DNA of 64,000 bases from Achromobacter sp. AONIH1. Its GTDB lineage: Bacteria; Pseudomonadota; Gammaproteobacteria; Burkholderiales; Burkholderiaceae_B. The stretch is from the NCBI RefSeq assembly GCF_002902905.1, contig NZ_CP026124.1:62001-126000 (forward strand), in the 5' to 3' direction. The notes under the pieces are model-generated. The model had not been told where the DNA came from, did no database searches, and saw only the letters and a program-made list of their open reading frames with translations. Both the position numbers and the translations under genes were made by a program. Shown here piece after piece: positions 59,200 to 64,000 of this stretch; the first letter of the stretch is position 1; every line of letters starts with the position of its first letter.

Positions 59200-60354
59200 A
59201 TGGGCATTCTGAGAACCTTGCTGGCGCTGTCCGTGGTCCTGGACCACCTTGGCGGCGGCGCGACGAATCAACTGGTCGGCGGACGCCTTGCGGTGCAGCT
59301 GTTCTATGTGATCTCCGGTTTCCTGATTTCCTACGTACTGACCGGCACCGACCGTTACCAGGGCGCGACGGGGCACTTCTACGCCAACCGGCTGCTACGC
59401 CTGTTTCCGGTCTACCTGGCGGTCGCTGCGCTGACCCTGGCCGCTCACGCCGCCGGCGATGGCAGCTTTTTCCGTCTCTACGACGACCTGCCCCTGTCGG
59501 CCCGGCTGTTCCTGATCCTGTCCAATCTTTTCATCGTGGGACAGGACTGGCTGATGTTCTTCGGCATCGAGCATTCCTCCCTGCTCTTTACCGGCAGTTT
59601 CACGCACAGCGACGTGCCGCTCTACCAGGGGCTGCTGGTGCCGCAGGCCTGGACGCTGGGCGTGGAGATCACGTTCTACCTGGTCGCGCCCTTCGTCCTG
59701 CGATCGCCGCGCAGGCTGCTCGCGCTGCTGGCCGCCTCGCTGGCCCTGCGGGCCGTGCTGATCGCCACCGGCATCGGCTTGAGCGATCCCTGGACCTACC
59801 GCTTCTTTCCCGCCGAGTTGGCGCTGTTCCTGGCCGGCGCGCTGTCGCACCAGATACTGCTGCCGCGCTGGCAGGCGCTGACGCGCCGCTGGCCCCGGCT
59901 GCCGGAACTGGGCGTCGCCATCCTGGCGGCGTACTGCTGCGCGCACTTTTTCATCGGGCTGAACCACAACCTGCGCGACGCGCTGGCGGTGCTGCTGTTC
60001 GCGGCGCTGCTGCCGCTGGCCTTCCTGTTTCAGGCGCGATACCGGCTGGACAAGGCGATTGGCGAACTGAGCTACCCGATCTATATCTGCCATGCCCTGG
60101 TGATCCTGTTCTTCGGCTGGCTGCTCGACGGCGCCAGCGCGCGCCAGCCGGCGCTTTTCGATGCGCTGGTGCTGACCGGCTGCATCGGCTTCGCGGCCCT
60201 GCTCAACGCGCTGATCGCCGATCCCGTCGAACGCTTGCGCGTCCGGCTGCGCGCCGGCGGTCGGGAGGACCTGTCCGTCGATCCGAGGCCCGCGGCAAGC
60301 CAGCCCGCCGCGTCGCGCCAGCGGCGCGTGAACCCTATTCGCCGCGCGCCCTGA
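59200..60354 (+). CDS. membrane acyltransferase (acyltransferase 3 family)
   Basis: 384 residues with about ten transmembrane helices, of the acyltransferase 3 family that O-acylates sugars and other envelope molecules. Seen: N-terminal LLALSVVLDHLGGG with the catalytic His of the family, RLAVQLFYVISGFLISYVL, RLLRLFPVYL, and SYPIYICHALVI near the C-terminus. ATG 59200 follows GGAGA. It overlaps the convergent XRE regulator gene by 20 bases. Substrate unknown, possibly O-antigen modification. Confidence 0.87.
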   Translation: MGILRTLLALSVVLDHLGGGATNQLVGGRLAVQLFYVISGFLISYVLTGTDRYQGATGHFYANRLLRLFPVYLAVAALTLAAHAAGDGSFFRLYDDLPLSARLFLILSNLFIVGQDWLMFFGIEHSSLLFTGSFTHSDVPLYQGLLVPQAWTLGVEITFYLVAPFVLRSPRRLLALLAASLALRAVLIATGIGLSDPWTYRFFPAELALFLAGALSHQILLPRWQALTRRWPRLPELGVAILAAYCCAHFFIGLNHNLRDALAVLLFAALLPLAFLFQARYRLDKAIGELSYPIYICHALVILFFGWLLDGASARQPALFDALVLTGCIGFAALLNALIADPVERLRVRLRAGGREDLSVDPRPAASQPAASRQRRVNPIRRAP

Positions 60355-60730
60355 TATACGCGGCCAGCACCTGCTCGATCTGGCGCTTTTCCTGGGTGCT
60401 CAGGCGCGCATAGGTGGCATAGGAAACGGTTTCGAACGGCCAGGGCGGCGGCACATCGGGCTCGCCCGCGCTGGCGGCGGGCTCGGCCGGCTCCGGACTG
60501 AACATCGGGCCTTCCCCGGCGCTCAGCCAAATGGGGCTGACCCGCAGCGCGCGGGTCAGCTTGATCAGGGCCTCGCTGGACGGCTGAAGGCGTTGACCGC
60601 TTTCATAGTTGCCGATGGCGCTTTGCGACAGGTTGCTCGCGACCGCCAAGTCCTTTTGTGTCCATCCCTGTAGCATCCTTGCGTTGCGCAGACGATGGCT
60701 AAACGTGTCCAATCGATCAACCTGAGCCAT
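60335..60730 (-). CDS. XRE-family helix-turn-helix regulator
   Basis: 131 residues. N-terminal HTH (~8-65: LRNARMLQGWTQKDLAVASNLSQSAIGNYESGQR) and a C-terminal extension rich in Pro and acidic residues ending in a helix (STQEKRQIEQVLAAYIRA). ATG 60730 is chosen as the first residue before the fold. Its upstream region is AT-rich. Overlaps the acyltransferase 3' end. Confidence 0.88.
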   Translation of the reverse strand: MAQVDRLDTFSHRLRNARMLQGWTQKDLAVASNLSQSAIGNYESGQRLQPSSEALIKLTRALRVSPIWLSAGEGPMFSPEPAEPAASAGEPDVPPPWPFETVSYATYARLSTQEKRQIEQVLAAYIRARGE

Positions 60731-61540
60731 TAATTTGAATTTATTTATTTGATTAAAACATCTCAATACTGCTGCCAAACAAACGGATTACACCCCAATT
60801 TCCGGGCTAATCCGCAAATCTCGCAACGCCTCCTCTTCCGCCCGTCCGCCGCCAGTCCTGGCGCCCGCGCCCCGCGCTCGCCGTCTCACAAAAAGCGCTA
60901 TCTATCAGCAGCTTGCGCAGACGCTCGGGCGGCCGGAACCGAGCCCTGGCCTTGGGCCGGATCCGGCGAGAGTGTAGGAGTTTGGATGCACCAAAAATAG
61001 AAAATAATGTATCGGTAATACTTAATATCGCATCGTTGCAACCACGGAATAAAACAGCGTTTCAATGGGTTTGGACGGATTTGAGCAATCGCATCTGTTA
61101 CCGCTAGAAACTACAGAAACTTATCTTCACAAAAAAACACGCCCGTGTTTAAATGAAACACGGGCGTGACTTCCAAGCAGTACCGGGTCATCGGCGGCCA
61201 AAGGCGCAGAACGCCAGGCCATGCGCCGCCCGGACCCCGTGCCTGCCAGCCGGCAACCGCAGCCGGAACGCGGACCTTTTCCGCCATCCGTGCAACCACT
61301 CGCCCGCATTCCAACAACACCGCCACGCTTGCGACGCCGAGCGGGCGGCACAGGGAGAGGGGCATGACACGCAAGGATCGGACTGCACGGGCAAGAAGCC
61401 ATCGCCACCGGGCCATGGACGACCGACAGACCGCCGGCCCCTCGGCCGGATCCCTTGCCTTCCGGGCGGATACCATCCGGTAACGCCCGCGCCCCCTTTC
61501 CACGCGGCGGCTGCGCCGCGCAGTCTCATTGGAAGCATCA
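60731..61540. other. long intergenic region with AT-rich patches and an orphan terminator
   Basis: About 810 bases without a supported gene. It contains an AT-rich patch next to the XRE start, GC-rich filler, a second AT-rich patch (~60990-61135), and a strong minus-strand terminator at 61131-61168 with no gene in position to need it. Open frames here lack recognisable motifs. Confidence 0.5.
61131..61168 (-). terminator. orphan intrinsic terminator
   Basis: Perfect 13-bp stem (61138-61150 with 61156-61168, CACGCCCGTGTTT arm) with a 5-base loop. On the minus strand it leads into seven T residues (61137-61131). No minus-strand gene is recognised within 370 bases upstream of it. Confidence 0.85.
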
Positions 61541-62341
61541 ATGAACAACACGCTGGATGTCATTTTCCTGGGCAAGGACGACGCCAGGCATGCCAGACTG
61601 ATCGAGGCGCTGTCCCATCTGGGTTTCAACGTGCGCCGCTGCCACGAACTGGTCGATGTGTACGAGCGCTACTCCCGGCGCCCGAGCCCGCTGGTGGTGC
61701 TGGAAGCGCCGCTGCCCGACGTGCATAACGCGGCCGTGCGGTTGCGCGGCATCGACCGGGGCCTGGGCATCGTCGCCATCGCCGCGTTTCCCGACGCCGA
61801 AAGCCGGATACGCACGCTGCTGTGCGGCGCCGACGCCTGCCTGTCGCCCGAGGTCAGCGGACTGGAGCTGGCCGCGGTCTTGCAGGCGCTGGTGCGGCGC
61901 GCGGCCGGCATGGACGCCGAGCCGGGCGATATTCCGGCCAACGGAGAGCCGCCCAGCGACGCATGGCGGCTGGCCAACAAGGGCTGGACCCTGATCAGCC
62001 CGGGCGGGCGCACCATGGGCCTGACCACCGGAGAGCGCGACTTCCTGTCGCGCCTGGTGCACGCGCCGGATCGCAAGGTCAGCCGCGATGCCTTCTATGC
62101 CGACGGCGCGGACGACGCCGACAGCGGCGTCACGCGCCGCCGCTTCGTCGACGTCATGATCAGCCGCCTGCGCCGCAAGGCCACGGCCAACCACATGACC
62201 CTGCCCATCCGCGCGGTGCACGGCTGGGGCTATATGTTCGCGGCCGACATCAAGCTGGACCTGGACGAGCGCGCGCAGGCCGACGATGGCGCCGAAGAAT
62301 GGCGACGCGATACGGCCGTCGCGAACGCGACGTCATACTGA
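61541..62341 (+). CDS. OmpR-like response regulator with degenerate receiver
   Basis: 266 residues. The N-terminal ~110 residues follow a receiver fold, with LGKDDARHARLIEAL keeping an acidic pair (Asp13/14). The phospho-acceptor Asp is replaced by Glu55 (LVVLEAPLPD), the conserved Thr by Ala (AIAAFPD), and the Lys is absent (GADACLSPE). The C-terminal ~150-235 is a winged helix of OmpR/PhoB type (LTTGERDFLSRL, VDVMISRLRRK, IRAVHGWGYMF). ATG 61541 follows GGAAG. No histidine kinase gene is adjacent. Confidence 0.85.
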   Translation: MNNTLDVIFLGKDDARHARLIEALSHLGFNVRRCHELVDVYERYSRRPSPLVVLEAPLPDVHNAAVRLRGIDRGLGIVAIAAFPDAESRIRTLLCGADACLSPEVSGLELAAVLQALVRRAAGMDAEPGDIPANGEPPSDAWRLANKGWTLISPGGRTMGLTTGERDFLSRLVHAPDRKVSRDAFYADGADDADSGVTRRRFVDVMISRLRRKATANHMTLPIRAVHGWGYMFAADIKLDLDERAQADDGAEEWRRDTAVANATSY

Positions 62342-62361
62342 ATACAATCTGGAAGGGAAAT

Positions 62362-62457
62362 ATGCGCAAACCCGGGATGGATCCGCGTCCGGAAGCGACA
62401 GGCAGGAAGCAGGCGAAAAAAACGCGGCGCTGCCCCGAAGGTAAGACGCCGCGCTAA
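62362..62457 (+). CDS. possible 31-residue basic small protein
   Basis: A short frame (MRKPGMDPRPEATGRK... ending GKTPR) with Shine-Dalgarno GGAAGGG at good spacing, 20 bases after the response-regulator stop. Very basic, with no recognised family. Its 3' end overlaps a GCGGCG/CGCCGC inverted repeat, so it may equally be the 3' end of the regulator message. Confidence 0.25.
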   Translation: MRKPGMDPRPEATGRKQAKKTRRCPEGKTPR

Positions 62458-62811
62458 AACAACACGTGAACAGGAGCCATCAGCCGGCACTGATGCCTTC
62501 TACCTGGATCACGCGATTCCAACATTCGTGCCTCACTACTCACGCTCGGAGTGAACCGTGAGTCAGTGCGGGGTCTCTAGTCCCCGCCCCGACCGCTGCG
62601 TGCAATACACGGGAAATCGTCCGCCTTGCTGCTGGCGGGCTTTTCGCCCGTATCAGCGGCGTTCCTTTCGGATCGCAGCGTGATGTAGGAAGTTTAGGAC
62701 CAGGCTCGGATTTATCGTAATTCTTTGTTGATAGCCTTCCATACATAATAGGTATAGCGGCAGACCTTACTCACCGTCCTAAAATGGGCGGCATCGACAA
62801 TCCCCGGTCCC
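62458..62811. other. intergenic region before the potassium channel gene
   Basis: About 350 bases without a gene. Two short hairpins are visible, GCGGGG/CCCCGC near 62568-62588 and CGGGC/GCCCG around a TTTTC loop near 62636-62652, and an AT-rich stretch (62700-62760) probably with the promoter of the channel gene. Confidence 0.5.
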
Positions 62812-64000
62812 ATGCCCTTGTCCCCCTCCCCGCTCCTGCGGCGGCTGCGCAAGCTGACGTCGCTGTTCCCGTCCAACTGGTGCCTGGCCTTCCTCGTCGC
62901 GCTGGATGGCTACGCGTTCATGCACCCCGTGCTGCGCGAAGTGCAGGCGCGCGAGTATTCGTTCTGGCTGGCGCTGGACAACTGGCAGGAGATCATGCAA
63001 GTGGTCGGGCTGCTGGAGATTCCGCGGCTGGTGCTGGGCGTGGGCCTGCAGGTGATCGCGCTGGGGTTGATCCTGAAGGCCCGCATCGCCTGGGCCTTCT
63101 CGCTGGTGCTGCTGATCGGCGTGGGCACCTTCGCCATCCTGGGCGACAGCGGACACGCCGGCCTGGGCATCTATACGCTGGTGCTGATCCTGGCGCTGAT
63201 GGCCTATTGGCGCCGCTTCGACCGGGCCAGCGTCATGGCGGGCTCGCTGTTCGCCCTGGTCAGCGTGCTGTCGCTCCTGATCTACGCGGTGTTCGGCACG
63301 CTATACCTGGGCGATGAATTCAATCCGCCCGTCCACGACGCCGGCACCGCGCTGTACTTTTCCATCGTATCCATGTCGACAGTGGGCTATGGCGACATCA
63401 CGCCGCACTCGGGCGCGGCCAGGCTGTTCACCGCGTCGATTATCATCCTCGGCATCACGGTGTTCGCCACCTCCGTCAGCGCCATCGCCGGCCCGGTGAT
63501 CGGCGGCAACCTGAAACGCCTAGTCAAGGGCCGATTCTCCACCGCCATGAGAAAGAACCACATCATCATCGCGGGCGCGACGCCGCTGGCGCTCAGCGTC
63601 TACGACGGACTGCGCAGGCGCGGCGACGAAGTCACCGTCATCGTGCCCGCCGGCGTGCCGCAGGAATATCCGGCGACGGCCGACCTCATCGAAGGCGACC
63701 CGTCCAGCGTCGAGGTGCTGCGCGCGGCCGGCGTGACCCGCGCCCGCTACGTGCTGGCGCTGCGCGACGACGATGCGGAGAACGCCTTCATCGTGCTGGC
63801 CACCCAGGAAGCCACCGCCGGCCAGGGCGCCAAGACGGTCGCGCTGGTCAACACCAGCAAGCACCTGGAAAAAATCCGACGCGTGCGGCCGGACATGGTG
63901 TTCTCGGTGCAGCTGCTGGGCGCGGAGCTGCTGGCCCGCGCCATCAACGGCGAACCGTTGGACAGCCAGGCCATCACCGATCTGTTCTTCGCCAAGGCCG
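62812..64000 (+). CDS. potassium channel with RCK/TrkA-N domain (partial)
   Basis: The first ~396 residues; the gene runs off the right edge. Several N-terminal hydrophobic helices are followed by a pore loop with the K+ selectivity filter STVGYGDITP, a second pore helix (IIILGITVFATSVSAIAG), and a cytosolic NAD-binding RCK-like domain (HIIIAGATPLALSVYDGLRRRG, DLIEGDPSSVEVLRAAGV, YVLALRDDDAENAFIVLA). This matches the Kch-type voltage-gated-like channels of proteobacteria. ATG 62812 is used, no strong Shine-Dalgarno. Confidence 0.88.
   Translation, partial: MPLSPSPLLRRLRKLTSLFPSNWCLAFLVALDGYAFMHPVLREVQAREYSFWLALDNWQEIMQVVGLLEIPRLVLGVGLQVIALGLILKARIAWAFSLVLLIGVGTFAILGDSGHAGLGIYTLVLILALMAYWRRFDRASVMAGSLFALVSVLSLLIYAVFGTLYLGDEFNPPVHDAGTALYFSIVSMSTVGYGDITPHSGAARLFTASIIILGITVFATSVSAIAGPVIGGNLKRLVKGRFSTAMRKNHIIIAGATPLALSVYDGLRRRGDEVTVIVPAGVPQEYPATADLIEGDPSSVEVLRAAGVTRARYVLALRDDDAENAFIVLATQEATAGQGAKTVALVNTSKHLEKIRRVRPDMVFSVQLLGAELLARAINGEPLDSQAITDLFFAKA

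Noticed and set aside
61111..61629. 172-residue minus-strand open frame that could explain the orphan terminator
   Set aside because: Its stop lies after the terminator and its composition is non-protein-like; also antisense to the response regulator start.

Overview
The window is a GC-rich chromosomal segment of a betaproteobacterium. Protein content and gene order (WbpP/WbpO O-antigen genes, coq7, thyA, folA, an omega-amino-acid aminotransferase, the gcv operon with a tandem glycine riboswitch, apbC-metG, tamAB) point to the Alcaligenaceae, most likely Achromobacter or a close Bordetella relative. This is judged from protein resemblance only; no rRNA gene is present to fix it.

Layout. 1-4299 (minus): end of a surface-polysaccharide operon: an initiating glycosyltransferase, a UDP-HexNAc dehydrogenase and a UDP-GlcNAc 4-epimerase (together a route to UDP-GalNAcA), then the start of a MurJ-like flippase. 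4640-5100: intergenic, with a candidate pyrimidine-rich small RNA that has its own promoter and terminator. 5103-10775: housekeeping genes coq7, an OsmC protein, thyA and folA, with a large MHYT-GGDEF-EAL c-di-GMP enzyme lying between thyA and folA. 10801-15291: a divergent MocR-type regulator facing a beta-alanine:pyruvate transaminase and an MmsA-type semialdehyde dehydrogenase, with two matching palindromes in the shared promoter. 15545-25420: a seven-gene run made of an M81 (MlrC-like) metallopeptidase, a complete peptide ABC importer, an amidase and a second M81 enzyme. 25644-27608: a DUF945 protein fused to a YbjN domain. 27666-29005: an IS1111-type IS110-family element with perfect 14-bp inverted repeats and a long 3' non-coding end. 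29086-32114 (minus): LysE exporter, an HdeD-like membrane protein fused to a papain-like domain, and a DUF4105 protein.

32264-37126 (minus): gcvTHP behind a tandem glycine riboswitch. 37243-42456 (minus): ZIP transporter, Mn-type superoxide dismutase, HI0933-type flavoprotein, Orn/Lys/Arg decarboxylase. 42714-46120: a hypothetical protein, an acetyltransferase, a diguanylate cyclase and a VOC-GNAT fusion. 46336-53841 (minus): dcd, tamB, tamA, apbC. 53943-56528 (plus): a small membrane protein and metG. 56605-62457: TrhO-type rhodanese, two META-domain lipoproteins, a membrane acyltransferase, an XRE regulator and a response regulator with a degenerate receiver. 62812-64000: the start of a potassium channel with an RCK-like domain.

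Five copies of one structured GC-rich repeat each start within a few bases of a stop codon and always point the same way as the gene they follow. No tRNA, rRNA, CRISPR array or prophage was seen. The least ordinary items are the M81/ABC/amidase island beside beta-alanine catabolism, the DUF945-YbjN fusion, the paired papain-like membrane proteins, the gene-end repeat family and the candidate small RNA.
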